From the NCBI GenBank assembly GCA_051004815.1, contig JBPCJY010000169.1:1-48970 (forward strand): a DNA stretch of 48,970 bases. Reading direction: 5' to 3'. How positions within the stretch are numbered: position 1 is the stretch's first letter; every line of letters starts with the position of its first letter. This DNA comes from JBBQXY01 sp051004815. Its GTDB lineage: Bacteria > Chloroflexota > Ktedonobacteria > Ktedonobacterales > Ktedonobacteraceae. Shown here one piece after another: positions 32,826-41,749 of the stretch. The notes under the pieces were generated by a model. That model was not told where the DNA came from, ran no database searches, and was given only the letters and a program-made list of their open reading frames with translations. A program made the translations under genes and the position numbers.

Positions 32826-35800
32826 ATGTCTTTTTTGTCCAGGATAAGTCTAGCTAATAAAGGGATCGTCGCTCTTGCCACGATTGCCATTCTTCTATTT
32901 GGAGCCTATATAATCCCATCGCTCAAAGAAGAACTCTATCCTTCGCTCTCGTTCCCGGCGATCACGGTGACCGCTTTATACCAGGGAGCTTCTCCCTCCA
33001 TTATCGAGCAGAACGTTACCAACCCTCTGGAAAAAAGCATCCAGGGTGTACAGGGAATCCAATCAATCACCTCGTACTCCAACGAAGGGTCCGCCGTCAT
33101 CCTCGTTCAGTATAACTTCGGCACCGATATCAATCAGGCGAGCCAAACCCTCACGCAGCAGATCAACAAATCCCAGGCCAGCCTACCCTCTGGTGTCACC
33201 GCACAGGTCCAGACGTTCAACATCTCTGACCAGCCTGTTATCCAACTTGCTGTCACCTCCTCGCAGGATACGGCGACGCTCGCCGCGAATTTGCAGAACA
33301 ACGTCATTCCAACTCTGCAAGGCATTAGCGGAGTTGCCAATGTCAATGTGACAGGCGTGCGCAATCAGATTGTGAGCGTGATACTGGACCTCACTAAGCT
33401 TAAGAACCAGGGATTGAGTGTGAATCAGGTTCTGGCTGCTCTTCAAAGCAATAATGTGAGCATTCCGGCGGGCGAACTCTCCGCTAATGGACAGAGCCTG
33501 GCGATCAAAGTTGGCAATACTTTCAACTCTCTGGATGATTTAAAAAATGTCGTGGTAGGAGAGCATATTATCGCGCAAGCATCCAATTGTCCCCAACTGT
33601 CTGGAGTATCCTCATCCTTCCCAGGAGCCGGAGCCGGAACAGGGTTCCAATCCTCGGCGAAATGTGTACCCCCCAAAACGACCTCAACGCCTGTTGCACT
33701 CTCCTCTGTGGCTACTGTTCAGCAGGCATTAGCAGCTTCAACGACGCTCACCCGCACCAATGGCAAGGATAGTCTGGGTGTTTCTATTACAAAGTCGTCC
33801 GACGGCAACACCGTCTCCATTTCCCAGTCTGTGAATCAGCAACTTACCGCATTGCAGAATAAGCTGGGCAATGGTGCGCAAATCACCGTCGTCTCAGATC
33901 AGGCACCCTCCATTAGTAGTTCGATCAATAGCTTGGTCGACGAGGGCTTAATCGGAGCAGGTTTTGCTATTCTCGTAATCCTGGTCTTCCTGTTATCGCT
34001 CCGTTCAACGCTCGTGACCGCCATCTCCATTCCACTCTCCATCGTCATTGCCTTGATCGGCCTGTATGTCGGTAATTTCACGCTCAACCTCTTGTCGCTA
34101 GGAGGGCTGACAATTGCTATTGGGCGCGTCATTGATGACTCAATCGTGGTGCTGGAGAATATCCATCGCCATTTAAACAATGGCGAAGAGAAACGAGACG
34201 CTATCCCTCGTGCCGTGAAGGAGGTGTCCGGGGCTGTGACCGCCTCGACGCTCACGACAGTAGCCGTCTTTTTGCCCATTGCCTTTGTGGGTGGCATCGT
34301 GGGGGAGCTATTCACTCCCTTCTCAGTCACGGTCACTATCGCCCTGGTGGCTTCGCTGTTCGTGGCCCTCACGATCATTCCAGTGCTTGCCTACTGGTTC
34401 CTCCAGGAGCCTAAAGCTCCCAAAACTCCCAAAACTCCCACAGCTTCCAAAAACGTATCCAGTAAGCAGAATGGGCATGAACGGGGCAACTTCCTGGAGC
34501 GAGGCTACGTGCCAATGCTGCGCTGGGTGACCAGTCACAAGGCGATCACGATCATCGTGTCCGTCTTGCTCTTTGTCTTTTCGCTTTCTCTGCTCTCCAG
34601 TATTGGCACGACGTTCTTTGGCTCACAGCAGGCGGATTCGTTCAGCATTAGTCAGACATTGCCATTGGGCAGTAGTTTGAGTACAACGAACGCAGCCGCA
34701 AAGCAGGTGGAGTCTGTGCTGGCTGGCGTTCCCCATATTAAGTTTTATCAAGTCACGATAGGTTCCAGTGGTTCAGGTGCCGGTGCTTTTTTAGGTGGGG
34801 GTTCAGCATCGTATAATGCGGCCAATTTCTCGGTGACTACCGATACAGCCGACAATGAGGCCACTGTGCAACAGCAGGTAGCAAACGACCTGAAGACTCT
34901 GACCAATGTAGGTACCGTCCGCGTCGCGACGAGTTCCTCCGGGGGAGGGTTCAATAGCTCATCAGTCAGCGTGAACGTGCAGGCGTCGAATGACACGAGC
35001 CTCAGACTGGCGGCACAACAGGTACTCGCCGCTGTCTCCCAGGTTGCCAATACGACGAATGTAAGTAGCAACCTGTCCGATGCCGCCCCACTGGTCAATG
35101 TCATTGTGGACTCCCAAAGGGCAGCTTCCTATGGCCTGACAGCGTCCCAGGTTGGTCAAGAGTTGCGCGAGATCTATACAGGAGTTACTGTTTCTACGAT
35201 CACGCTCAATGGCATCCAGGAGAATGTCTCGCTCTCGTTGGGAACTCCGGCCACCAGCGTAGCGGATATGCAAAATCTCCTGCTTCCAACACAGACGGGC
35301 AATGTGAAGCTGTCAGCCGTAGCTAACGTGACCCAGGGCTATGGGCCTACCCAAATTACCCATATTGGCGGCGCACGCACTGCCACGATTAGCGCAACAG
35401 TGACCAGCCAGAATACGGGAGCAGTGAGTTCCGCGATACAAAAGCAACTAAGCAAACTGGTTCTACCCGCTGGTGCAACCTACTCCCTGGGCGGTGTTAC
35501 CGCGAGTCAGGCCCAGGCATTCAGCGGGCTGGAACTGGCTCTATTAGCGGCAATCGCGCTGGTCTACATCATTATGGTGGGAACGTTCCGTAGCCTTGTG
35601 CAGCCTTTGATCCTGCTGGTCTCCATTCCCTTCGCGGCGACTGGCTCACTCATATTGCTCGTTGTCACGCACACCCCACTGGGAGTACCTGCCCTGATTG
35701 GTTTACTGATGCTGGTAGGTATTGTAGTGACCAATGCCATTGTGCTGCTTGACCTGGTGAATCAGTACAGGATGAAAGGGCTGGATGCGCTTTCAGCGGT

Positions 35801-36107
35801 GATTGAAGGTGGCCGACGACGGCTACGACCAATTCTCATGACGGCGATTGCAACCATCCTGGCACTCTCGCCAATGGCACTGGGCTTGAGTCAATCGAGT
35901 GGGTTCATCGCTGCTCCGCTCGCTATCACCGTGATCGGCGGACTCACCTCCTCGACGATTCTCACCCTCTTACTCGTGCCTACGCTCTACGTTCTTGTCG
36001 AGGGAAAACGCGGACGTTCTAGCACTAAACCTCAACCAATAGAGCTGGAGGATACGCTAGAGCATCCAGCAATACAAGCTCCACAACTGTCTGCTCCTCT
36101 TGCCTGA
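32826..36107 (+). CDS. RND-family efflux transporter (AcrB/SwrC-like)
   Basis: Membrane transporter of 1093 residues. The family layout is complete: helix 1 at residues 10-30, a large outer loop with the porter subdomains, helices 2-6 around residues 375-530 with the proton-relay aspartate pair in GRVIDDSIVVLENI, a second outer loop, and a closing helix bundle with GIVVTNAIVLLDLVNQYR. A low-complexity linker of PKTPKTP type sits between the halves. No membrane-fusion protein or outer-membrane channel gene is next to it, as in single-component RND pumps of Gram-positive-type cells (SwrC/YerP). The ATG follows AAGGAG. Drug, lipid or surfactant export is likely. Confidence 0.92.
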   Translation: MSFLSRISLANKGIVALATIAILLFGAYIIPSLKEELYPSLSFPAITVTALYQGASPSIIEQNVTNPLEKSIQGVQGIQSITSYSNEGSAVILVQYNFGTDINQASQTLTQQINKSQASLPSGVTAQVQTFNISDQPVIQLAVTSSQDTATLAANLQNNVIPTLQGISGVANVNVTGVRNQIVSVILDLTKLKNQGLSVNQVLAALQSNNVSIPAGELSANGQSLAIKVGNTFNSLDDLKNVVVGEHIIAQASNCPQLSGVSSSFPGAGAGTGFQSSAKCVPPKTTSTPVALSSVATVQQALAASTTLTRTNGKDSLGVSITKSSDGNTVSISQSVNQQLTALQNKLGNGAQITVVSDQAPSISSSINSLVDEGLIGAGFAILVILVFLLSLRSTLVTAISIPLSIVIALIGLYVGNFTLNLLSLGGLTIAIGRVIDDSIVVLENIHRHLNNGEEKRDAIPRAVKEVSGAVTASTLTTVAVFLPIAFVGGIVGELFTPFSVTVTIALVASLFVALTIIPVLAYWFLQEPKAPKTPKTPTASKNVSSKQNGHERGNFLERGYVPMLRWVTSHKAITIIVSVLLFVFSLSLLSSIGTTFFGSQQADSFSISQTLPLGSSLSTTNAAAKQVESVLAGVPHIKFYQVTIGSSGSGAGAFLGGGSASYNAANFSVTTDTADNEATVQQQVANDLKTLTNVGTVRVATSSSGGGFNSSSVSVNVQASNDTSLRLAAQQVLAAVSQVANTTNVSSNLSDAAPLVNVIVDSQRAASYGLTASQVGQELREIYTGVTVSTITLNGIQENVSLSLGTPATSVADMQNLLLPTQTGNVKLSAVANVTQGYGPTQITHIGGARTATISATVTSQNTGAVSSAIQKQLSKLVLPAGATYSLGGVTASQAQAFSGLELALLAAIALVYIIMVGTFRSLVQPLILLVSIPFAATGSLILLVVTHTPLGVPALIGLLMLVGIVVTNAIVLLDLVNQYRMKGLDALSAVIEGGRRRLRPILMTAIATILALSPMALGLSQSSGFIAAPLAITVIGGLTSSTILTLLLVPTLYVLVEGKRGRSSTKPQPIELEDTLEHPAIQAPQLSAPLA

Positions 36108-36135
36108 CGCGAACACAGCAGGAAGACCAAGGAGA

Positions 36136-36183
36136 AACTACAACGTGGGTTGCTTTCAGTAGAAGGCGACCCACGTTGTAGTT
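36136..36183. terminator. 15-bp inverted repeat behind the RND gene
   Basis: AACTACAACGTGGGT (36136-36150) pairs with its complement at 36169-36183; the loop can pair further. Located 28 bp behind the RND stop. No T tract; probable terminator. Confidence 0.55.
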
Positions 36184-36389
36184 GCTCTTCTCACTATAGA
36201 AATATATGTAACTTCCTATCAAGTTGCCATGAAAACTATGGAAAATTTCGCGGCAACTGAGTATACTTGAGGCAAATGGGGTAAAATTATTTTCCGCTTT
36301 CCCATCTCACGGCAAACGCAACATACTCTGAAGCACGCAATCAACTTTTGTGTAGTGATATTGTGAGCTTTTATCTCCTGGAGAAGTGT

Positions 36390-37586
36390 ATGGACTCGTT
36401 ATTTTCGACTGAGTACTTCGTGCCCAGTACAACATCTGCCGCCCTGTCTCCTGGCACTCTGCTGAAACTAGGCTTAGATTACGTCCAGCAAGGCGACTAT
36501 GCCGAAGGGGCAGCCCTGCTTGCTCTTGTACGTACGCACCTATCTTCACAATCTTCACAACAGGACGACCTTGCTTCTGCCATCGACGCTTTTCTGCACG
36601 GCTTTACACAGTACAAACGTCTCCAGAAGTCGCTACACGCACTGCATATGGCCTACACTGAAACACGCAAGGAGCTACAGACGCACGTCGCGGACTTAGC
36701 AAAAGTATTGCCTCAGTTCATACAAGAGTTTGAAGATGCCCAGCACTCCTATGAACAGAAAGCGTCAAGCACTCCTGCTTTCTCCCAACCATGTGCGGAA
36801 GTTGTTCTGCGAGACATGCTCCTCTTCATTACCTGCTTTGGGCAATTTGAAGTCAGACGACTGGGTACTCCCACTCCCCTGGCCCTCTGTAGCAGCCGGA
36901 AAGGGCAAGGTATTTTCCGCTATTTACTCGATCAACCAACGCACTCCGCGACAAGCGATACGTTGCAAGTGGTGTTCTGGCCTGATGAGGGGCCGGAGGT
37001 GGCGCAACAGAAACTCCATATTGCCATCAGTGCATTACGCCGTTGGCTCAAACATGTGCTGGGCGAAACTCACACCTATGGGGAGTCCATTACGTGCAAA
37101 AACGCGCTCTACTCACTTGCAGCCGCAGCTTATATGGAGACCGATGTAGATAGGTTTTTGCACTGGTATCACTCCGGTCAACAGGAGCAGCAGCTCGAGC
37201 AGATAGCGTGCTACGAGCGAGCCTGCGCTTACTACATCGGCCCCTTTCTCCCCGAAGATAGGTATGCCGATTGGTCTTTTCTCCCACGGGAACGGTTGAG
37301 CCAGTTGTACCTTGCCATGTGCCGCGTGATAGCCCGCCACTATGTGCAGGTCAAACGCTATGACGACGCGATCAGTTGGGCTACCACTTTGCTCAAGGAA
37401 AACGCGTGCGATGAATCCGCTCACCAGTTGCTCATTCAATCCTACGCGGCCCAGGGTCGCCGCAGTGAAGCAGTGCAGCACTACCAGCACTGTGTCCGTC
37501 TCCTCGCCACCGAATTAGGTGTACAGCCTCTGCCAGAAACGCGGGCATTGTACCAGGCTATCCTGAATCGCTCGGACGCGCTCTAA
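36390..37586 (+). CDS. SARP/BTAD-family transcriptional activator of the eCIS locus
   Basis: Protein of about 398 residues. The N-terminal 145 residues are helical and TPR-like, unusual for small SARPs. A winged-helix domain follows (about 148-226: CFGQFEVRRLG, SATSDTLQVVFWPDEGPEVAQQKLHIAISALRRWL in two helices) and then the bacterial transcriptional activator domain (about 250-395: FLPEDRYADW, RERLSQLY, ESAHQLLIQSYAAQGRRSEAV, ELGVQPLPETRALY). SARPs bind heptameric direct repeats in place of a -35 box. Exactly such repeats start 3 bp after this gene's stop and precede the eCIS operon, so it is very likely the pathway-specific activator. The ATG at 36390 follows GGAGAAG; the frame extends to a TTG at 36348. 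Confidence 0.88.
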   Translation: MDSLFSTEYFVPSTTSAALSPGTLLKLGLDYVQQGDYAEGAALLALVRTHLSSQSSQQDDLASAIDAFLHGFTQYKRLQKSLHALHMAYTETRKELQTHVADLAKVLPQFIQEFEDAQHSYEQKASSTPAFSQPCAEVVLRDMLLFITCFGQFEVRRLGTPTPLALCSSRKGQGIFRYLLDQPTHSATSDTLQVVFWPDEGPEVAQQKLHIAISALRRWLKHVLGETHTYGESITCKNALYSLAAAAYMETDVDRFLHWYHSGQQEQQLEQIACYERACAYYIGPFLPEDRYADWSFLPRERLSQLYLAMCRVIARHYVQVKRYDDAISWATTLLKENACDESAHQLLIQSYAAQGRRSEAVQHYQHCVRLLATELGVQPLPETRALYQAILNRSDAL

Positions 37587-37589
37587 CGT

Positions 37590-37643
37590 TATAGCGAAAA
37601 TATAGCGCGTTTATAGTGAAAATATAGCCTCACATGCTACAGT
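37590..37643 (+). promoter_or_regulatory. SARP-type heptad promoter of the eCIS operon
   Basis: Four heptads at exact 11-bp period: TATAGCG (37590), TATAGCG (37601), TATAGTG (37612), TATAGCC (37623). The spacers are AAAA, CGTT and AAAA. Eight bases after the last heptad comes TACAGT (37638-37643), a -10 box; no -35 hexamer is present. This is the known promoter layout for SARP activators, here directly between the SARP gene and the eCIS genes. Confidence 0.8.
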
Positions 37644-37686
37644 TACTCCCAGGAGAGCTACTAAAAACAGTCAGGAAGACAAGGAT

Positions 37687-37773
37687 ATGGGAGAGCTTCT
37701 CGCTATGGGTAGTATTCGTGGGCATCAGAACATGGGTTGTGTACAATACGGACGGGTATGCTATGAGCAGTGA
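37687..37773 (+). CDS. Possible 28-residue leader peptide
   Basis: ATG at 37687 with AGGAAG eight bases upstream opens a 28-codon frame (MGELLAMGSIRGHQNMG at its start). Its stop codon lies just inside the next gene, an 11-base overlap that would allow translational coupling. It is the first frame after the predicted transcription start. Could be chance. Confidence 0.3.
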   Translation: MGELLAMGSIRGHQNMGCVQYGRVCYEQ

Positions 37774-38059
37774 GAGCTTCTCTCTACTGATCTGGCTCTG
37801 GAACGATCTGCCAATGCATACCACTATGGTACGTGTACAACGTGTTGATACAGGCGAATATGTCCCGTTACAAGAGGGCAGTTTTCTGTTACGTGTTGCG
37901 ACCGAGGAAGATGCCAGCATCCTGCGCTGCTCTATTCGACATCTCGCCAGTGGACGCGAAGCGCATATCCAGAGCGGACAAACACTGCAAGCCTTTCTCC
38001 TCTCCACTCTTCTTGATAGCGGGGGGACTGCTTTCTCTCCCACGTCTGACGCTGAATAA
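37763..38059 (+). CDS. Small unknown protein at the head of the eCIS operon
   Basis: Protein of about 98 residues with sequence such as MVRVQRVDTGEYVPLQEG and HLASGREAHIQSGQTL; no family recognised, no signal peptide. The frame is open from 37634, but the predicted promoter -10 box lies there, so translation must start later; the ATG at 37763 is the first suitable one although its ribosome site is weak, perhaps compensated by coupling to the upstream 28-codon frame. The DUF4255 gene follows after 27 bp. A role in the injection system is inferred from position only. Confidence 0.5.
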   Translation: MSSESFSLLIWLWNDLPMHTTMVRVQRVDTGEYVPLQEGSFLLRVATEEDASILRCSIRHLASGREAHIQSGQTLQAFLLSTLLDSGGTAFSPTSDAE

Positions 38060-38086
38060 TTTCACGAGGGGAAGAACGAGGACGAG

Positions 38087-38674
38087 ATGGCGACGTATCA
38101 CGCAATCGCGACAATCGGTGAGGCTATGCTGGGGGTGCTCAAAGCAGCATGTCCACAAGAGTTCGCGACCGCCCAATTCTTGCTCTACCAGCCCAACGAT
38201 TTTCAGAATCCTATGACCGAAGGTATCTCCCTCTACCTCTATCATGTCTCAACAAACACGACGCGCCGCAACTTGTCACCGCGCCTGGACTCCTCTGGCC
38301 GTAACTACCGCCCCTCTCTGCCGATTGACCTGCATTACCTGCTCGTACCCTGGGCGAAAACCGCCGAGAAACAGCAATGGCTCTTAGGTTGGAGTATGCG
38401 CATGTTTGAAGATACTCCCGTTTTATCGGCGAGCCTCTTAAACCATTATGCGTCGGCAGAGGTTCCCTTTCAGCCCTATGAAGCGGTTGAACTGATTCAT
38501 GAACCTATCTCTTTGCAGGATATTGTCAACATTTGGGATGCCCTCAAGCCTAATTTGCAGACCTCTATCCCCTACGTTGTGCGTATGGTGCTCATCGACT
38601 CCGCACTACCTCTCGACGAGGGAGATCTTGTTCAGGCGCGAACGAATTCCTACCGCAAGGGGGTGGCGCAATGA
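38087..38674 (+). CDS. DUF4255 / Pvc16-like eCIS tail terminator
   Basis: Protein of 195 residues matching DUF4255: an N-terminal ATYHAIATIGEAMLGVLKAA helix, ISLYLYHVSTNTTRRN, then the PIDLHYLLVPWAKTAE stretch and the ML-x-D-x-PVL-like segment MRMFEDTPVLSASLLNH. In AFP/PVC particles the homologous protein (Afp16/Pvc16) caps the tube and sheath end and sets particle length. In many eCIS loci it is the last structural gene; here it stands near the start of the operon. The following gene overlaps its stop by four bases (ATGA), so the two are translationally coupled. Confidence 0.85.
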   Translation: MATYHAIATIGEAMLGVLKAACPQEFATAQFLLYQPNDFQNPMTEGISLYLYHVSTNTTRRNLSPRLDSSGRNYRPSLPIDLHYLLVPWAKTAEKQQWLLGWSMRMFEDTPVLSASLLNHYASAEVPFQPYEAVELIHEPISLQDIVNIWDALKPNLQTSIPYVVRMVLIDSALPLDEGDLVQARTNSYRKGVAQ

Positions 38675-39588
38675 ATAATTCCTTGTGCCAGTTCGAGCTA
38701 CAGACATGGGTAGCACCGCTGGGCGTGCGCTTCTGGGACGCTGTCTCCGGTCGCGCCATCAGTGACGGTTTGCGTGTCACTTCCTATCCCACCGGACAGG
38801 TAACGCCAAAGGTGCAGGCATTCACGAACCGCAGCGGAGTGTATGTCTGGCGGAATATCCCTGGCTTGGCGGATTTTGAGCATGGGGCGAGTGCAGATCA
38901 ATTCTTAACGCACATGCCAGTACCAACACGTCCTTTTACCGTCGAAGTCGTTGATGGCTTGCGTCGCTTTCAACCGTTTTCCTTTGCGGTAGATGTGCCT
39001 TGCCGTGGACTGTTTTCCTGGACATGTGTAGAGGATGCATCGCCACCGGAACCTGCGAATACTATGGTGCCGCTCTTTTCCGCGCCTACCCGCGCTGTGG
39101 CGAGTGGATTGGCGGTTATTCGCGCCTTGCTGTGGGATGTCACCGTCGATCTTCCCGCCGCGTGGGCGGTGCTCGAAGCATGGATTGCTGATCGGCGCAT
39201 TGCGCGTGGCTTTGCCGATGGGCAAGGGCAGGTCGCACTTATCTTTCCCTGGCCGGCTCCTATTGACCCTGCCTTCGATCCTTCTGTGAGCATGCAGACC
39301 ACCGTGTCCCCGCCATTATCTGTCCCTACGCGGGAGAACCGCGCACTTGGCGAGCAGGAGTGGCCTGTGAAACTCCAGGCACGCTACACTCCGCTTCAGC
39401 CGGCACTATCTACACCACCTATTCCCGACCTATGCGCCACCTTGCAGCAGGCTCCCGCGCAACTATGGAGTGACGCGGCACGCACTTCACCATTGCCGGA
39501 GGTGCTGCTGAAATTTGGCGCAGAACTCGTCGTGCGATCACCAGCTGCCATCCCTCGATCAGTCGTGTTGCTTAGTCCGACGGTCTGA
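38671..39588 (+). CDS. Unknown eCIS-associated protein
   Basis: Protein of 305 residues, no signal peptide or membrane helix. The first 130 residues look like a beta-sandwich of the carboxypeptidase-regulatory type (RFWDAVSGRAISDGLRVTSYP, NRSGVYVWRNIPGL), the middle is helical (VIRALLWDVTVDLPAAWAVLE) and the end is proline-rich. No known eCIS family is recognised with confidence. Its ATGA overlap with the DUF4255 gene and its place before sheath 1 suggest it is a structural or assembly partner of the terminator. Confidence 0.65.
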   Translation: MNNSLCQFELQTWVAPLGVRFWDAVSGRAISDGLRVTSYPTGQVTPKVQAFTNRSGVYVWRNIPGLADFEHGASADQFLTHMPVPTRPFTVEVVDGLRRFQPFSFAVDVPCRGLFSWTCVEDASPPEPANTMVPLFSAPTRAVASGLAVIRALLWDVTVDLPAAWAVLEAWIADRRIARGFADGQGQVALIFPWPAPIDPAFDPSVSMQTTVSPPLSVPTRENRALGEQEWPVKLQARYTPLQPALSTPPIPDLCATLQQAPAQLWSDAARTSPLPEVLLKFGAELVVRSPAAIPRSVVLLSPTV

Positions 39589-39631
39589 TTGCCTGTCAGA
39601 AAAGCCGTCAGAAACTGTCAAGGAGAAATGC

Positions 39632-41731
39632 ATGCCAGAATATTTAACCCCTGGAGTCTACATTGAAGAGGTCTCGTACCGCTCCAAATCTATCGAGGGC
39701 GTGAGTACGACGACGACCGGCTTTATTGGCCCGACCCGTTATGGCCCGATTGACCTGGTGCCCGATGTCCTCACTAGCCTGGGGGATTTTGAAGCGGTCT
39801 ACGGCGACCGTAAGCAGTTGTACGATCCCCCCATGCACAATTATATGTGGCACGCGGCCCGTGCCTTCTTTGAAGAAGGAGGCCAGCGACTCTATGTCGT
39901 GCGTACCTTCGCCGGACTCAATGATGAATCCTACCCGCCAGAGACGACAGATGGCTTGGGCCTGAATACACCAAATCCCGCGAAAACGTTTGATCAAAAA
40001 ACAAACAATTGGTTGTACAATGATGGCCATGCCCGTGCTACCATTCCCACCAACGGAGGGGGAGGGACACAACTGAATGTGCGAGCGCGTTTCCCTGGCG
40101 AAGCTGGAAAAATGACCGTGCGCTTTACCTTGCGCATGGGCCAGAACATCCTTGCCGGCGATAAGAATACACTCACACCATCTTCACCTCCCTCGTCTTC
40201 ACCGCCCTCGCCCTCGTATACCTCACGCGTGGGTACATTGTACCCCAACGACGTGGTGTATGTTGAGCGCAAAAGTACCGGTGGGGGCCAATTCTACACG
40301 GTGGGTCAAGATGCAACCAACAATAATGCATGGACATTTACAGCCGATAGTGGCAGTGGGAGTCCACCATCTGGGAACCCTTTAAATCTTTCCAACTTGG
40401 TTTTCAACCCCGACAAGACGCTCACGGATTCTGTACGGCTGGTCACGCTCACCGTCACTGTGAGTTCAAATACGAGCGATGCTCTTCCGTTAGTCTGGGA
40501 TGGGCTTCCACTCGACTCCCAGCACACGCGTAATGGTGTACCCGATTCATGGGCCGCTTTGTTTGCGCCACAACTTGCCAGTGCCAGTGATGCTCGTCGT
40601 ACTCCCATCGTGATTACAACGTCTTCGCCCAACCCAGGAGGCGTTGACGGCCTGGGCCTGCTTGATCTATTAGACGCACAAACATCCGATGATAGCAGTC
40701 AATACGCACATCCCTACACGTTACGGGACGCGTTAGTAGCGTTTGCGAGTAATGGCATGAGTACCCGCGGTGTTTCCGATGATCTCGCTCGTTCCGTTGA
40801 TGTCGTGCTTACTGGCGGCAATGATGGCTCACGTCCCCATGAAGACGCGTACGAGGGTATGGCGGCGGATAATAAGCCAACCAAGACAGGTTTGAAGGCC
40901 TTCGAGGATATTGACGATATCTCCATCATTGCCGCTCCAGGTTCTACTTACAATTGGGATAAGGGCTATCTGGATGATGCCTCTACCATCACCAATTTGC
41001 TCATCGCCCACGCCGAGTATATGCGCTATCGCATCGCCGTACTGGATTGTGGCGACGGGCAGACCATCTCCGATGTGCGTGAGATGCGCGGACGCATCGA
41101 CTCAAGCTATGCGGCCCTCTATTATCCATGGATACGCATCCTCGACCCGGTCACTCGCCAGGAGATCAATCTGCCGCCCAGTGGCTTCGTCGCTGGCATC
41201 TACGCTCGCAACGATATTAACCGTGGCGTGTATAAAGCACCCGCCAACGAGGTCGTTACTCTTGCTCTTGGCTTTGAGAAGATGATCAACAGTAGTCAGC
41301 AAGCCGTGCTCAATCCCGAAGGCATCAATTGTTTCCGTTACTTCGTCGATCGCGGCTTCCGCCTGTGGGGCGCACGCACAGCCACCTCTGATCCCGAATG
41401 GAAATATGTCAACTTGCGCCGCTACTTCGCCTATCTGGAGCACTCGCTTGATAAAGGGACACAGTGGGCGGTTTTTGAGCCAAACGGTGAAGCTCTGTGG
41501 GCGAATGTGCGCCGTACCGTCGAAGATTTTCTTTTAAACGAATGGCAGTCCGGTGCGCTTTTGGGCGACAAACCAGATAAGGCCTACTTTGTCCGCTGCG
41601 ACCGTACCACTATGACCCAGAACGATCTTGACAATGGTCGCCTGGTCTGCCTGGTTGGCGTCGCGCCACTGCGTCCGGCTGAATTCGTCATCTTCCGCAT
41701 CGGTCAGTGGACAGGTGATAGCAAATCGTAA
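39632..41731 (+). CDS. Contractile sheath protein 1 (phage tail sheath family)
   Basis: Protein of 699 residues. The N-terminus has the sheath signature YLTPGVYIEEV and GFIGPTRYGP, then FEAVYGD and ARAFFEEGGQRLYVVR; the C-terminal third has the conserved sheath fold: IAVLDCGDGQTISDV, YAALYYPWIRILDP, PPSGFVAGIYARND, RYFAYLEHSLDKGTQWAVFEPN and a closing beta strand with FRIGQW. Sheath subunits polymerise around the tube and contract to drive it through a target envelope. A serine/proline-rich insertion (near residues 180-195) joins an extra domain, probably on the outer face. The ATG at 39632 follows AAGGAG; the longer frame overlaps the previous gene. Confidence 0.95.
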   Translation: MPEYLTPGVYIEEVSYRSKSIEGVSTTTTGFIGPTRYGPIDLVPDVLTSLGDFEAVYGDRKQLYDPPMHNYMWHAARAFFEEGGQRLYVVRTFAGLNDESYPPETTDGLGLNTPNPAKTFDQKTNNWLYNDGHARATIPTNGGGGTQLNVRARFPGEAGKMTVRFTLRMGQNILAGDKNTLTPSSPPSSSPPSPSYTSRVGTLYPNDVVYVERKSTGGGQFYTVGQDATNNNAWTFTADSGSGSPPSGNPLNLSNLVFNPDKTLTDSVRLVTLTVTVSSNTSDALPLVWDGLPLDSQHTRNGVPDSWAALFAPQLASASDARRTPIVITTSSPNPGGVDGLGLLDLLDAQTSDDSSQYAHPYTLRDALVAFASNGMSTRGVSDDLARSVDVVLTGGNDGSRPHEDAYEGMAADNKPTKTGLKAFEDIDDISIIAAPGSTYNWDKGYLDDASTITNLLIAHAEYMRYRIAVLDCGDGQTISDVREMRGRIDSSYAALYYPWIRILDPVTRQEINLPPSGFVAGIYARNDINRGVYKAPANEVVTLALGFEKMINSSQQAVLNPEGINCFRYFVDRGFRLWGARTATSDPEWKYVNLRRYFAYLEHSLDKGTQWAVFEPNGEALWANVRRTVEDFLLNEWQSGALLGDKPDKAYFVRCDRTTMTQNDLDNGRLVCLVGVAPLRPAEFVIFRIGQWTGDSKS

Positions 41732-41749
41732 TACACCAAGGAGGATAGC

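Noticed and set aside
37634..37762. Longer start for the first eCIS gene at 37634
   Set aside because: The predicted -10 box (37638-37643) lies in this part, so it would not be in the transcript.
39515..39631. Upstream extension of sheath 1 into the preceding gene
   Set aside because: The ATG at 39632 has AAGGAG and starts with the conserved sheath N-terminus.
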